DNA of 64,000 bases from JASGDN01 sp049841275 (GTDB lineage: Bacteria > Chloroflexota > Chloroflexia > Thermomicrobiales > UBA6265). Positions 35,328 through 44,300 of this stretch are shown here, piece after piece. Numbering within the stretch: position 1 is the first letter of the stretch; every line of letters begins with the position of its first letter. The stretch is taken from NCBI GenBank assembly GCA_049841275.1, contig JASGDN010000062.1:13805-77804 (forward strand), in the 5' to 3' direction. The notes beneath the pieces are model-generated. The model saw only the letters and a program-made list of their open reading frames with translations, made no database searches and had not been told where the DNA came from. Made by a program: the position numbers and the translations under genes.

Positions 35328-35952
35328 GGCTGACGAGGCCTTCGATCCCTTCGCGACCGACCTCGGCAATCCGCCCGCAACCGATCGCTGGCAAGAGCCG
35401 GTGCGTCCGCATGAAGTGACCATCGGCACGCGGCGCGCGTTCGACGGCAAGCTCCTGCACGTCCGTGTCGACGACGTGCGGATGCCATCCGGGGCAACCT
35501 CCGGCCGGGAGATCGTAGAGCATCCGGGATCGGCGGTGGTGCTCCCGGTGACGGCTGCGCGCGAGGTCCTGATGATCCGCCAGTATCGGCATGCATTCGG
35601 ACGCTACCTGCTGGAACTGCCGGCCGGGCTGATCGATCCTGGCGAAGGGGTCGTGGAAACGGCGGGGCGCGAACTGATCGAGGAGACGGGGTACGCGGCG
35701 ACATCGCTGCGTCATCTGACAACGGTGCTCGCCAGTCCGGGGTACACACAGGAGCGAAGCGCGCTGGTGCTGGCAACCGGATGTCATCCCGTCGCGCACG
35801 AGGCGGACGTGGACGAGCCGATCGACGTGCTGAAGGTGCCGCTGGCAGACCTCGGCTCGTTCCTCACACCGGGAAATACGGCCATCGAGAACGCGCAGGC
35901 GATGCTGGGTGTGCTCTGGCTCCTGCGCCTGGACGCCCTCGGCGAGTTGTAG
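35311..35952 (+). CDS. NUDIX hydrolase, ADP-ribose pyrophosphatase-like
   Basis: A 213-residue Mg-dependent pyrophosphohydrolase. The full NUDIX box G-x5-E-x7-RELIEETGY lies at residues 106-128. Upstream, REVLMIRQYRHAFGRYLLEL matches the ADP-ribose pyrophosphatase form (QYR and ELPAG), and downstream SPGYTQERSALVLA fits the same branch (conserved SPG then E). It probably cleaves ADP-ribose or a similar sugar nucleotide and so clears toxic NAD breakdown products. The ~25-residue polar N-terminus is unremarkable. The gene overlaps the preceding membrane-protein gene by 17 bases. It is convergent to the MocR regulator. Confidence 0.92.
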   Translation: MAPTDKADEAFDPFATDLGNPPATDRWQEPVRPHEVTIGTRRAFDGKLLHVRVDDVRMPSGATSGREIVEHPGSAVVLPVTAAREVLMIRQYRHAFGRYLLELPAGLIDPGEGVVETAGRELIEETGYAATSLRHLTTVLASPGYTQERSALVLATGCHPVAHEADVDEPIDVLKVPLADLGSFLTPGNTAIENAQAMLGVLWLLRLDALGEL

Positions 35953-36033
35953 CGGCCGCGACACATCCACCGGGTTGCCGCCGGTCGATCGGGGCATTCG
36001 GGCGGGCAACGGCCGGTCCATGACGACGACCGT

Positions 36034-37455
36034 CTACACGATCGCCATGCGGCTCGGAACGATCTCGTCGGCAAGGGCGCTCCGCACCCCCCGCAATGCC
36101 CGTTCCAACTCCGGCCGCTCCACGGTATTCAGGCACAACCGCAACCCCGACATCTGCACGCCATCGACGATGAAGCTCGACGGCGGCGTCAGGATCACGC
36201 CGCGCCGCAACGCCCCGTTCAGCACCCGTTCCGCCTGCAGTTCGGGCATCGGCATCCAGGCATGCAGGCTGGATGCAAACGACGGCTCCTCGATGGAAGT
36301 CCCCAGCATCCGCTGCGCCAAAGCCATCCGGACGCCCGCCTCTTGCGCCACCGCCCTCCGGATCTCGTCCGCCGCGCCATCGGCGATCAACTGGCACACC
36401 ACCATCGGCGCCAGGCTGCTCGCCGCGTAGCAATCCACCCGCATCGCCTGCGCCAGCCGGTCAAACCACGCCGCCGTGGGTGCATGCAGGATGCCGACCC
36501 GCATCCCCATCGCAATCACCTTCGACGCGCTGGAGAGATAGAACGTCCGCTCCGGCGCGAAGGTCGCGACCGGTGTAAGGTCCAGGCGGCGCACCCCATC
36601 CGCGAACGCCAGCGGCCCGTAGACATCGTCCTCGATCAGCATCAGGTCGTGCACGCGCGCGACACGGGCGATCTCCTCCCGCCGCCCCTGCGACATCGTG
36701 CGCGTCGTCGGATTCTGGAGCGTCGGGATCAGGTAGAGCAATCGGCTGCCCGTCTCGCGGACCGCCTGCTCCAACGCGTCGGGCCGGACCCCCTCGTCGT
36801 CCATCGCTACACCGATACAATGCCCGCCCCGCGCATCCACCAACGCCCGGAACCCGCTGAACGTCGCCGGTTCGGTCAGCACCACATCGCCCGGCTGCAC
36901 CAGCAAGCCCACGATCAGCGCCATCGCGTGTTGCGTCCCGGTCGTGATCAGCGTCCGCTGCCAATCGATCCTGTCGAAGTGCGCCGCTTCCCGAAACCAG
37001 CCCGCCAAGACCTGCCGGTGCCGCGAGAACCCGGCATGAGGGACAACACCCAGCGTCTCCGCCAGATCGGGACGCAACCGGAGCCGCGCCAGGGCATCGC
37101 CGATCCGCGGCGCCGCGAAAGCGAGGCTCTGCAGGTTCAACGACAGATCGACCGGCATATCCGGATCGGCCTCGGCCGCATCGGTCATGCGCCAGAGCGA
37201 CCGGGCAGACGGCGCGACGAACGTCCCACGCCCGACCGCACTCGTGAGCAGCCCCAGCCGCTCGGCCTCGGCGTAGGCCTTCGTCACCGTCCCGACCCCG
37301 ATTCCCAACCGGACCGCCAGATCGCGATGCGTCGGCATCCGGGTCTCTGGTTCCAGCTCGCCGCTGGCAATGCCTGCCCGCACGGCATTCACCAGGCGCT
37401 CGTGGAGCGTCGCCCCATCGTTGTCGAAGATGGCGGGGGTCCATGTCTCATTCAT
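36034..37455 (-). CDS. MocR-type GntR regulator with aminotransferase-like domain
   Basis: A 473-residue protein with an N-terminal GntR winged helix (residues ~10-80: LVNAVRAGIASGELEPETRM, DLAVRLGIGVGTVTKAYAEAE) fused to a type-I aminotransferase fold. The PLP-binding Lys is in YLSSASKVIAMGMRVG; the region TTGTQHAMALIVGL forms the cofactor phosphate cup. MocR proteins bind PLP or an amino acid-PLP adduct and control vitamin B6, GABA, taurine or export genes. It is divergent from an aminotransferase-LysE operon across a 112-base gap that holds a TTGTCA-TAG-TGACAA palindrome. This suggests it controls that operon. No good ribosome binding site precedes the ATG. Confidence 0.93.
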   Translation of the reverse strand: MNETWTPAIFDNDGATLHERLVNAVRAGIASGELEPETRMPTHRDLAVRLGIGVGTVTKAYAEAERLGLLTSAVGRGTFVAPSARSLWRMTDAAEADPDMPVDLSLNLQSLAFAAPRIGDALARLRLRPDLAETLGVVPHAGFSRHRQVLAGWFREAAHFDRIDWQRTLITTGTQHAMALIVGLLVQPGDVVLTEPATFSGFRALVDARGGHCIGVAMDDEGVRPDALEQAVRETGSRLLYLIPTLQNPTTRTMSQGRREEIARVARVHDLMLIEDDVYGPLAFADGVRRLDLTPVATFAPERTFYLSSASKVIAMGMRVGILHAPTAAWFDRLAQAMRVDCYAASSLAPMVVCQLIADGAADEIRRAVAQEAGVRMALAQRMLGTSIEEPSFASSLHAWMPMPELQAERVLNGALRRGVILTPPSSFIVDGVQMSGLRLCLNTVERPELERALRGVRSALADEIVPSRMAIV

Positions 37456-37476
37456 GAAGCCATGATACGCGACCGT

Positions 37477-37502
37477 TTGTCATAGTGACAATCATGGTGA
37501 CA
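37477..37502. promoter_or_regulatory. Probable MocR operator in the divergent promoter region
   Basis: TTGTCA and TGACAA (37477-37482, 37486-37491) form a palindrome around TAG. GTGACA is repeated directly at 37485-37490 and 37497-37502, and TTGTC recurs near 37511. Such palindromes and direct repeats between a MocR gene and its divergent target are typical. Binding is inferred. Confidence 0.55.
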
Positions 37503-37567
37503 TCAACGAATTGTCCTGATACATTCGTCACCATCGACCCGGCTCGTCGCGTCAGGACATCACGCAT

Positions 37568-38851
37568 ATGGATACGCTCGCCCTTCCCACCTCCCCCCAC
37601 GACCGCACGGATGCCTTCGACTGGCAACGAGCGTTTGCCGGCCGCACGGCCCGCCTGAAACCCTCCGAGATTCGCGAATTCCTGAAGCTGCTGGGCAAGC
37701 CAGGCATCATCTCGTTCGCTGGCGGCATCCCCGATCCGACGCTCTTCCCGGCGGCTCGCCTCGCCGAGACCGCCTCTGCCATCCTCGCCGACCCGGTCCG
37801 CCGTACCCAGGCCCTTCAATACGCGCCGAGCGACGGTTACTTGCCGCTTCGGGAGTGGATCGCCGCCCACATGACCCGTCTCTGGGCGCCCTGCACCGCG
37901 GACAACATCTTGCTCACCACCGGCTCGCAACAGGCGCTCGACCTGCTGGGCAAGGTCCTGCTCGACCCCGGCGACACCATCCTCACCACGGCCCCAGCCT
38001 ATCTCGGCGCCCTGCAGGCCTTCGACGTCTACGAACCGACCTACGCCACCCAGCCCATCGACCGCTTCGGCGACCATCCCGGCGGAGGACACACGCCGAC
38101 CATCGCCTACGCGGTGCCGGATTTCTCGAATCCCAGCGGCGAAACGCTGACGCTCGCCCAGCGCAAACGCCTGCTCGATGCCGCCGAATCGCTTGGCATT
38201 CCGGTGATCGAGGATGCCGCCTACCAAGCGCTCCGCTTCGAGGGCGAGGCGCTGCCTTCCCTGCTCGCACTCGACATCATGCGCGGCGGCAGTATCGAAC
38301 GCTCCCGCGTCGTCTACACCGGCACGTTCTCGAAGACGATCGCACCGGGCCTGCGCGTCGGCTGGATCTGCGCGTCACAAGCGATCCTGCAGAAGCTCCT
38401 GCTCGCCCGGCAGGCAGCGGACCTCCACAGCTCGGCCCTCGACCAGATGCTGATCCACGGCGTCGTCTCGGCCGGATTCGACGAACAGATCGCCCGCATC
38501 CTGCCCGTCTACCGCCATCGCCGCGACCGGATGCGGGCCGCGCTCGACCGGGAGATGCCAGAAGGGACTACCTGGACCCGGCCGGAAGGCGGCATGTTCG
38601 TCTGGCTCACCGTGCCGGAGGGGCTGGACAGCCGCGAGCTGGTGCGCGACGCCATCCGGAACGAAGGGATCGTCTTCGTGCCCGGCACCTCGTTCTTCCC
38701 TGATGGCGCCGGGGAGCGCCACATCCGCCTGAACTACACCTGCTCCGACGACGCGGTCATCGATGACGGCATCGCCCGCCTCGGACAGCTGATCCGGCGG
38801 CATCTCGCATCCTCCCGATTGCCCACGAGCGGCAGGATGGCCGCGCGATGA
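37568..38851 (+). CDS. PLP-dependent aminotransferase, LysN/2-aminoadipate type
   Basis: A 427-residue cytosolic fold-type I aminotransferase of class I/II. The start segment (FLKLLGKPGIISFAGGIPDP) and YAPSDGYLPLREWIAAHM are typical of the LysN/ARO8 branch used for 2-aminoadipate, leucine and aromatic amino acids. The substrate-phosphate segment is TTGSQQALDLLGKVLLDPGD, with YAVPDFSNPSG later. The Schiff-base Lys is in GTFSKTIAPGLRVGW (about 256), and the late Arg is in RLNYTCS. The gene is divergent from a MocR regulator and overlaps the LysE exporter by four bases. The pair may degrade or expel an amino acid in excess; which one is unknown. Confidence 0.92.
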   Translation: MDTLALPTSPHDRTDAFDWQRAFAGRTARLKPSEIREFLKLLGKPGIISFAGGIPDPTLFPAARLAETASAILADPVRRTQALQYAPSDGYLPLREWIAAHMTRLWAPCTADNILLTTGSQQALDLLGKVLLDPGDTILTTAPAYLGALQAFDVYEPTYATQPIDRFGDHPGGGHTPTIAYAVPDFSNPSGETLTLAQRKRLLDAAESLGIPVIEDAAYQALRFEGEALPSLLALDIMRGGSIERSRVVYTGTFSKTIAPGLRVGWICASQAILQKLLLARQAADLHSSALDQMLIHGVVSAGFDEQIARILPVYRHRRDRMRAALDREMPEGTTWTRPEGGMFVWLTVPEGLDSRELVRDAIRNEGIVFVPGTSFFPDGAGERHIRLNYTCSDDAVIDDGIARLGQLIRRHLASSRLPTSGRMAAR

Positions 38852-39453
38852 ACGAGAACGCCCTCTCGTTGCTGATCTTCGCGGTGGCGATGACTGTCAG
38901 CCCGGGTTCCAACAATGTGCTGCTGGCGTCATCCGGCGTGCAGGTGGGCATGCGCCGGAGCGTCACGCTCGGACTGGGGATCGCTGCCGGCATCGTCGTG
39001 CTGCTCAGCGTCGCCGCGCTGGGCCTCGGCACGCTCGTCCACGAGCACCCGTCGCTGCGTACCGCGATGCAAGCGGCGGGTTCGGCCTACCTGGTCTGGC
39101 TCGGCTGGAAGATCGCCCATGCCGGTGCCCCGGACCTCTCGAACCGCCACGCAGGACGCGGCAACCGGCGTGGATTCACTGCCGGCTTCATCAACACCAT
39201 GCTCAACCCGAAGGGATGGACGATGGCCCTCAGCGCGGCTGCCGGGTACACCGCGCTCGCGCCGTCCGCCCCGCGGCTGGCGCTCTTGCTGTCCCTCGTC
39301 TTCATCGCCGTCTTCGTGCCGAACTGGGTGCTCTGGACGGGAGGCGGCCAGGCCATCGGCCGCAGCGTCCAGAACGACCGGCACTGGACCACCGTCAACC
39401 GCATCCTCGGCCTGCTCGTCGTTGTCTCGATCGTGCCCATGTGGCTGGAATGA
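38848..39453 (+). CDS. LysE/RhtB family amino-acid exporter
   Basis: A 201-residue inner-membrane transporter with five to six helices. The opening LLIFAVAMTVSPGSNNVLLA carries the family motif with the Pro-Gly-Pro/Ser-Asn loop. Later segments GFTAGFINTMLNPKGWTMAL (the conserved NPK) and a final helix are in place. LysE-type carriers export amino acids such as Lys, Arg, Thr or homoserine by proton exchange. The ATG overlaps the stop of the aminotransferase gene as ATGA, so both are made together. With the divergent MocR regulator this forms a small amino-acid homeostasis unit. Confidence 0.92.
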   Translation: MNENALSLLIFAVAMTVSPGSNNVLLASSGVQVGMRRSVTLGLGIAAGIVVLLSVAALGLGTLVHEHPSLRTAMQAAGSAYLVWLGWKIAHAGAPDLSNRHAGRGNRRGFTAGFINTMLNPKGWTMALSAAAGYTALAPSAPRLALLLSLVFIAVFVPNWVLWTGGGQAIGRSVQNDRHWTTVNRILGLLVVVSIVPMWLE

Positions 39454-39530
39454 TCGCCACCGCGCCGGGCTCCTGCCCTGCCGTCCCCGTCCGTCGTGCC
39501 GCGCTCCCGCTCATTCCCGGAGTGACCGCC

Positions 39531-39632
39531 ATGATCGCGCTCGTCGTTTTCCTCGTCGCCTTCGTCCTGTTCGATCTTCTCGCGCTGCGCTTCGGCGCCG
39601 ATTCCCGCGATGGCCGCCCGAACTGGCCATGA
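39531..39632 (+). CDS. 33-residue single-pass membrane micro-protein (copy 2)
   Basis: A second member of the family seen at 34480: one hydrophobic helix (MIALVVFLVAFVLFDLLAL), then RFGADSRD and an end RPNWP. The core DLLALRFGA is identical in both copies. CGGAG lies about ten bases before the ATG. It is 77 bases after the LysE gene and may be the last gene of that operon. An upstream open frame on this strand is a different frame of lysE and is not part of this gene. Function unknown; the shared motif across two loci makes a real, conserved peptide likely. Confidence 0.65.
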   Translation: MIALVVFLVAFVLFDLLALRFGADSRDGRPNWP

Positions 39633-39725
39633 CCGGTGCATACGGATTTCGTGATGACGTTCGGACCGTGGCGGGTCCAGATCGCGATCTTGACGGAACC
39701 TCACCCGCGCATCGACAATGACTTA

Positions 39726-39739
39726 CGTGCATATACACG
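39726..39739. promoter_or_regulatory. Imperfect palindrome upstream of the MarR gene
   Basis: CGTG-CATATA-CACG lies 18 bases before the MarR start codon. Such AT-centred palindromes over the promoter are usual MarR sites. A regulatory role is inferred. Confidence 0.35.
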
Positions 39740-39757
39740 CACTCACGGAGCCAGCCG

Positions 39758-40312
39758 ATGCCCAGCCGCCAATCCGCCCCAGGCGCTCACGACATCGCGT
39801 CCCGGAGCGAACGCATTCCCGAACCCGCCACCTGCGAACCTGGTGAGGACGATGCCGATACCGCCTGGATGCGCTCGGCCTGCTTCTGTACCTCCATTCG
39901 CCGCATCGACCGTGTGCTGACGCGATTCTATGATGACGCCCTGCGTCCCAGCGGGCTCAGTATCGGGCAATACTCGCTCCTCGCCACCCTCGGCCGCGCC
40001 CCGGCGGCGGTTTCGCTCAGCCATCTCGCCGAGGGCATCGACCTCGATCGCTCGACCCTCTCGCGCAATCTCGCTCCACTGGAACGCGAGGGGCTTGTCC
40101 GGATCGAGCCGGGAGCGGACCGCCGCTCCCGCTTCGTCGCGATCACCGATCGTGGCCGCGCCAAGCTGGAGGTTACGCGGCCGCTCTGGCGCGCTGCCCA
40201 GGACCGCGTCGATACCCTCACGGGGAATGGCCGGATCGAAACCGTCCTCGCCGAGCTCGCCACCCTGGTCGGCCCGGTCCGCGATACGCAGAAAGTGTCC
40301 GATCTCCCATGA
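39758..40312 (+). CDS. MarR-family repressor
   Basis: A 184-residue winged-helix regulator. A ~38-residue polar N-terminus precedes the core: RSACFCTSIRRIDRVLTRFY (dimer helix), LSIGQYSLLATLG, then the recognition region LAEGIDLDRSTLSRNLAPLE and wing GADRRSRFVAITDRG. The two Cys near the dimer helix could sense oxidants, as in some MarR/OhrR proteins. GGAG lies six bases before the ATG. The stop overlaps the MFS start as ATGA, so it probably represses its own operon and the exporter. The ligand is unknown. Confidence 0.9.
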   Translation: MPSRQSAPGAHDIASRSERIPEPATCEPGEDDADTAWMRSACFCTSIRRIDRVLTRFYDDALRPSGLSIGQYSLLATLGRAPAAVSLSHLAEGIDLDRSTLSRNLAPLEREGLVRIEPGADRRSRFVAITDRGRAKLEVTRPLWRAAQDRVDTLTGNGRIETVLAELATLVGPVRDTQKVSDLP

Positions 40313-41634
40313 CCCCGGCCCCACCAACACCCGCCCGCCAGACCGACCAGCCGCGCCTCCATTACGCCTGGGTGATGGCCGGGGTGACATTCCTCGTGCT
40401 GCTTGGCGCATCCGGCTTCCGCTCCGCGCCAAGCATCCTCATCGTGCCGTTGCAGGATGCCTTCGGCTGGGACCGCGCCACGATCTCGCTGGCGGTCTCG
40501 ATCAACCTCATCCTCTTCGGCTTCATGGGGCCGTTCGCCGCGGCAATGATGGACCGCTGGGGCATGCGTATCGTCGTCACCGTCGCGCTGCTCGCGATCG
40601 CCGCCGGCAGCTTCCTGACGATCTTCATGACCGCGCCCTGGCAGTTCTACCTGCTCTGGGGCGTCGTGGTCGGGCTTGGCACCGGCTCCATGGCGACCGT
40701 CCTCGCGGCCACCGTTGCCACACGATGGTTCGTCGCCCGCCGGGGGATGATCACCGGGATCCTCACCGCCGCCAGCGCCACCGGCCAGTTGGTCTTCCTG
40801 CCCGGACTCGCCTGGCTCGCGACGCATCATGGCTGGAAATCCGTCTCCGTCGCAGTTTCCCTGGCAACGCTGGCCGTCGTGCCACTGGTGCTGATCTTCG
40901 CGAGGAACCGGCCCACCGACCTCGGCCTCCTTCCCTACGGCGCGACGGGAACAGAACCGCCCGTCCCGTCCCGCCGGAACCCGATCGCCGCGGCATTCGG
41001 CGCCCTGCGCATGGCCGTTCGCTCGCGCGACTTCTGGCTGCTAGCAAGCACATTCTTCATCTGCGGCGCGACGACGAACGGCCTGGTCGGCACCCACCTG
41101 ATCCCCGCCGCCCACGATCACGGCATGTCGGAGGTCACCGCAGCAAACCTGCTGGCCCTGATTGGCATCTTCGACATCATCGGTACCACGGCCTCCGGGT
41201 GGCTGACCGACCGCTTCGATCCCCGCCGCCTGCTCTTCCTCTACTACGGGCTGCGCGGTCTCTCGCTGATGGTGCTGCCGTGGGCGTTCGGAGCGCCTCG
41301 CTTCGGCCTGATCGCCTTCATCGTGTTCTACGGGCTCGACTGGGTAGCAACCGTGCCGCCGACCATCGCGCTGGCCGGGCGCTCCTTCGGGCTGGAGCAG
41401 GCCGCGCTCGTGTATGGATGGGTCTTCGCCGCGCATCAACTGGGCGCCGCGGCCGCTGCGTTCCTGGCGGGCGTGATCCGCACCAGCACGGGCGACTATT
41501 TCCTGGCATTCACCGGCGCTGGCTGGCTGGGCCTGCTGGCGGCCTTCCTCGTCCTCGGCATCGGCCGCAGATCACGCCAACGACGGCCCGCCGGCAAGCT
41601 GTCCCCGGCGACAAGCTCCGGCACGGCGGATTGA
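40309..41634 (+). CDS. MFS transporter (OFA-like/monocarboxylate-type)
   Basis: A 441-residue, 12-helix major facilitator carrier. The N-terminal helix starts LHYAWVMAGVTFLVLLGASG. The cytoplasmic loop between helices 2 and 3 has the DRWGMR form of the family motif. The segment TRWFVARRGMITGILTAAS is typical of the oxalate/formate and monocarboxylate branch. A cytoplasmic loop (PSRRNPIAAAFGALRMAVRS) separates the two six-helix halves, and the second half carries TDRFDPRRL. Coupling to the MarR regulator by an ATGA overlap suggests inducible uptake or efflux of an organic acid or drug. Confidence 0.9.
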   Translation: MTPAPPTPARQTDQPRLHYAWVMAGVTFLVLLGASGFRSAPSILIVPLQDAFGWDRATISLAVSINLILFGFMGPFAAAMMDRWGMRIVVTVALLAIAAGSFLTIFMTAPWQFYLLWGVVVGLGTGSMATVLAATVATRWFVARRGMITGILTAASATGQLVFLPGLAWLATHHGWKSVSVAVSLATLAVVPLVLIFARNRPTDLGLLPYGATGTEPPVPSRRNPIAAAFGALRMAVRSRDFWLLASTFFICGATTNGLVGTHLIPAAHDHGMSEVTAANLLALIGIFDIIGTTASGWLTDRFDPRRLLFLYYGLRGLSLMVLPWAFGAPRFGLIAFIVFYGLDWVATVPPTIALAGRSFGLEQAALVYGWVFAAHQLGAAAAAFLAGVIRTSTGDYFLAFTGAGWLGLLAAFLVLGIGRRSRQRRPAGKLSPATSSGTAD

Positions 41635-41693
41635 CGCCGACCCAACCGTTGGCTACAGTCGGACTGACAGACCACGTTCCATCATCGAAAGAC

Positions 41694-42485
41694 ATGGCCA
41701 TGACCGACAATCGCGGTTCAGGATTGGTCGACCGGGGAATCCGCATTGCCGATGGTATCGTCCGCAGACCGCGCGGGTACTGGAGCGACACGGTTCACAA
41801 TCTCCTGCAGTGGCTCGATGGTACCGATTTCGGCCTCTCTCCCATGCCGACCGGGCTCGATGGCGAATTCGAGTATCTGCGATTCCTGGAAGGAAGCGAC
41901 CAAGGCTGGCCACTCTTGCCATGTATCCAGCAGCTCGAAGGCGCACGCGCGTGCGGCGCATTCGCGCGTCGCCTGGAATCAACCCTCGCGGCCTACGAAC
42001 CCGCCGATGGCGCGCACTGGCACCTGCCGGATCGTACGCACCCCAGTGGCTCGATCGCGCATGGCGACCTCGGCCCGTGGAACCTGCTGTGGGATAACGA
42101 ACGAGGCGATATCTGTGGCCTCATCGACTGGGATCTCGCCGGCCCCGCCCCGGCTGGCTACGATACAGGCCTTCTCGCCTGGCAGATGGTCCCGGTGATG
42201 ACCGATGACCGTGCATTGGCACGAGGCTTCGCGCTGCCGGTCAACAGGTCCGATCGACTCGCGGCCTACTGCGATGGATATGGCGCAAGCTGTGACGAGA
42301 TGTTGGATCTTGTCATCGCAACCCAGGACGAACTCCGCAGCCGTATCCTCTCCGCTGCAGAAGATGAGCCGCCCGTTTACGCGATGTTGAAGAAGCTGGG
42401 TTTGGCCGAACAAGTCCGCGATGATATGCGATTTGCACGGGCATGGCGCGAAAACGGTAGACTCGACGTCAATCGCGAACAATAG
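41694..42485 (+). CDS. Aminoglycoside phosphotransferase-like kinase (APH family)
   Basis: A 263-residue protein of the APH/choline-kinase fold. The catalytic loop is SIAHGDLGPWNLLWD, with Asp and Asn of the Brenner motif, and the Mg-binding GLIDWDLAG follows. The N-lobe includes VVRRPRGYWSDTVHNLLQWL-type basic and aromatic residues but no clear glycine-rich loop. Length is shorter than typical APH enzymes, as the N-lobe is reduced. Relatives phosphorylate antibiotics, homoserine, methylthioribose or choline, so no substrate is given. The start is ATG at 41694 (or 41700) with a weak GAAAG upstream. It is 59 bases after the MFS gene and may be read with it. Confidence 0.78.
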   Translation: MAMTDNRGSGLVDRGIRIADGIVRRPRGYWSDTVHNLLQWLDGTDFGLSPMPTGLDGEFEYLRFLEGSDQGWPLLPCIQQLEGARACGAFARRLESTLAAYEPADGAHWHLPDRTHPSGSIAHGDLGPWNLLWDNERGDICGLIDWDLAGPAPAGYDTGLLAWQMVPVMTDDRALARGFALPVNRSDRLAAYCDGYGASCDEMLDLVIATQDELRSRILSAAEDEPPVYAMLKKLGLAEQVRDDMRFARAWRENGRLDVNREQ

Positions 42486-42707
42486 ACGGCCACCTGCGGA
42501 CCGGGTGGCAACGCACGAACGTACTCTGGGCGTCTGGTGGTCCGTCGGAAGCGCTCTCGCTTCGCTGCGCGCGGCGGTCCCCAAAAGGCGGTTGCATCGC
42601 AACCGAGCGGGAGTGGCCCATCGCTTCGCTCAGGATCACAGGGTAGGGCCCTGATGGTCCGAAGCAGCGTCATACCAGGATATGCAGACCTCAGCCACCG
42701 CCTGGTC

Positions 42708-44159
42708 TCAGTTCGCAGCCAGCGGATTCCGGGGCTGCACCTCCGGTGGGATCGGCGATGTGAACGGACGTCCCCTCGTGGACGACGCGAACTCCGTCTT
42801 CGCCGCCGCCAGCAACGCAGGATCCGCGATCGCGTCGGCCGCACCGATCGCCATCGCGCGGGCGGCGTGCATCATCCCCTTGTGCCCGATCGACATGCCC
42901 GAGGTGGCCGTGATCGCCCAGCTATGACCCGGAACCCCGATCGCGAAGCAGCTCGTCAGGATCTGCGCGGTCGGCGCAATCCACGAGACATCGGAAACAT
43001 CCGTCGAACCCGGCATCACCGTGCCCTCGCCCTCCAGGGGGAAGACCTTGCCCGTGATCCCCTCGTCCAGCATCGAGGCGGGGATGTTGTCGGCCGCGGC
43101 CAGACGCTCCCGCAGGCCGCGGGGGAAGGCCGACACGATCTTCTGCCCGAACGCGATCTCCTCATCGGTGAACGGAATCTCGCCCAATTCCTCCAGCACG
43201 CCCTGGAGATGGCGAGTCATCGTCATGTTCGGCAGGAAGTTGTAGCTCCCGGCCAGGAAGCGAATCTCGACCTCGGTCTCGGTCATCAGCGCGGCGCCAC
43301 GCGCGATGTTGTTCACCCGTTCGATCAGCTCGTCGACCTGGGACCGCTCCGGTGAGCGGACGTAGTACCAGGACTCGGCATCGTCCGGCACCACGTTCGG
43401 CGCACCGCCGCCGTTGGTGATCACATAGTGAATGCGCGCGGCATCCGGCATGTGCTCGCGGAGATAGTTCACACCCACGTTCATCAGCTCGACCGCATCC
43501 AGGGCCGAACGCCCGGTCTCCGGATTCGCCGCCGCGTGCGCGGTCCGCCCCCGGAAGCGGTAGCGCAGCTTGCTGGAAGCCAGCGAGCTGCTGGCCCACG
43601 CCGTATTCGTCGCCATCGGGTGCCACGTCAACGCCAGATCGAGGTCGTCGAACGCCCCGGCACGCGCCATGAAGCTCTTGCCCTCGCCGGTCTCCTCGGC
43701 CGGACAGCCATAGTAGCGAACGGTCCCCGGCGTATTCGTCGCAATCAGCCATGCCTTCAACACGCTCGCCGCCGCCAGCGAGGCCGTGCCCAGCAGGTTG
43801 TGACCGCAGCCGTGTCCCGGCCCGTCCGCCACGATCGGCTGCTGCGTGTCGACACGCTCCTGCGAGAGACCGGGCAGGGCGTCGTACTCGCCGAGAAAAC
43901 CAATGACCGGCCCCCCGGCCCCATGCGTGTATTCGGCCATGAACGCCGTCGGCAGGCCACCGATGCCAGTCGCGATCAAGAATCCATCCGCCTCCAAGTC
44001 GTCCGCCTGCAGGTGTGCGGCGAACGTCTCCGTCAGGGCGACTTCGGGATGGTCCCAGATCTGGTTGGCAATCGCGATGAAACGTCCCTCGCGTTCATCC
44101 AGCCAGTCGCCGATCTGTTCGTGGGTCGCGTTCGAGTCGGAAGCCGGTGTGGTTGTCAT
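42708..44159 (-). CDS. M20D amidohydrolase, AbgB-like (paralogue 2 of 4)
   Basis: A 483-residue zinc amidohydrolase. It shares with the other copies the N-terminal IGDWLDEREGRFIAIANQIW, the metal motif GHGCGHNLLGTASLAAASVL, CPAEETGEGKSFMARAG and ALTWHPMATNTAW, then GHKGMMHAARAM near the end. All ligand positions (Cys, His, Glu-Glu, His, His) are intact. In the segment after TWHP it has MAT where other copies have GS or GI, a possible specificity change. AAGGAG lies seven bases before the ATG at 44157-44159. It is divergent from DinB, so it is a single-gene unit. The substrate may be an acyl-glutamate or dipeptide. Confidence 0.88.
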   Translation of the reverse strand: MTTTPASDSNATHEQIGDWLDEREGRFIAIANQIWDHPEVALTETFAAHLQADDLEADGFLIATGIGGLPTAFMAEYTHGAGGPVIGFLGEYDALPGLSQERVDTQQPIVADGPGHGCGHNLLGTASLAAASVLKAWLIATNTPGTVRYYGCPAEETGEGKSFMARAGAFDDLDLALTWHPMATNTAWASSSLASSKLRYRFRGRTAHAAANPETGRSALDAVELMNVGVNYLREHMPDAARIHYVITNGGGAPNVVPDDAESWYYVRSPERSQVDELIERVNNIARGAALMTETEVEIRFLAGSYNFLPNMTMTRHLQGVLEELGEIPFTDEEIAFGQKIVSAFPRGLRERLAAADNIPASMLDEGITGKVFPLEGEGTVMPGSTDVSDVSWIAPTAQILTSCFAIGVPGHSWAITATSGMSIGHKGMMHAARAMAIGAADAIADPALLAAAKTEFASSTRGRPFTSPIPPEVQPRNPLAAN

Positions 44160-44300
44160 GGCAAGCTCCTTCGATGATTGCGGCGTATGGTGCGGCACGG
44201 ACAGCCGTTCCGCAAGATCCGAGAAGCATCCGTATGAGTGCCCTCACTAGGACGAGTTTCACGGACCTGATGCACAGCGTACGAGCGAAAGGACACAATC

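Noticed and set aside
42486..42707. Short frames and a CGGTTGC/GCAACCG hairpin between the phosphotransferase and M20D genes
   Set aside because: Too short and without a start signal. The hairpin may end transcription but has no T-run; a nearby CTTCGCTCAGGATCACAG stretch resembles a common genomic repeat, but this could not be verified.
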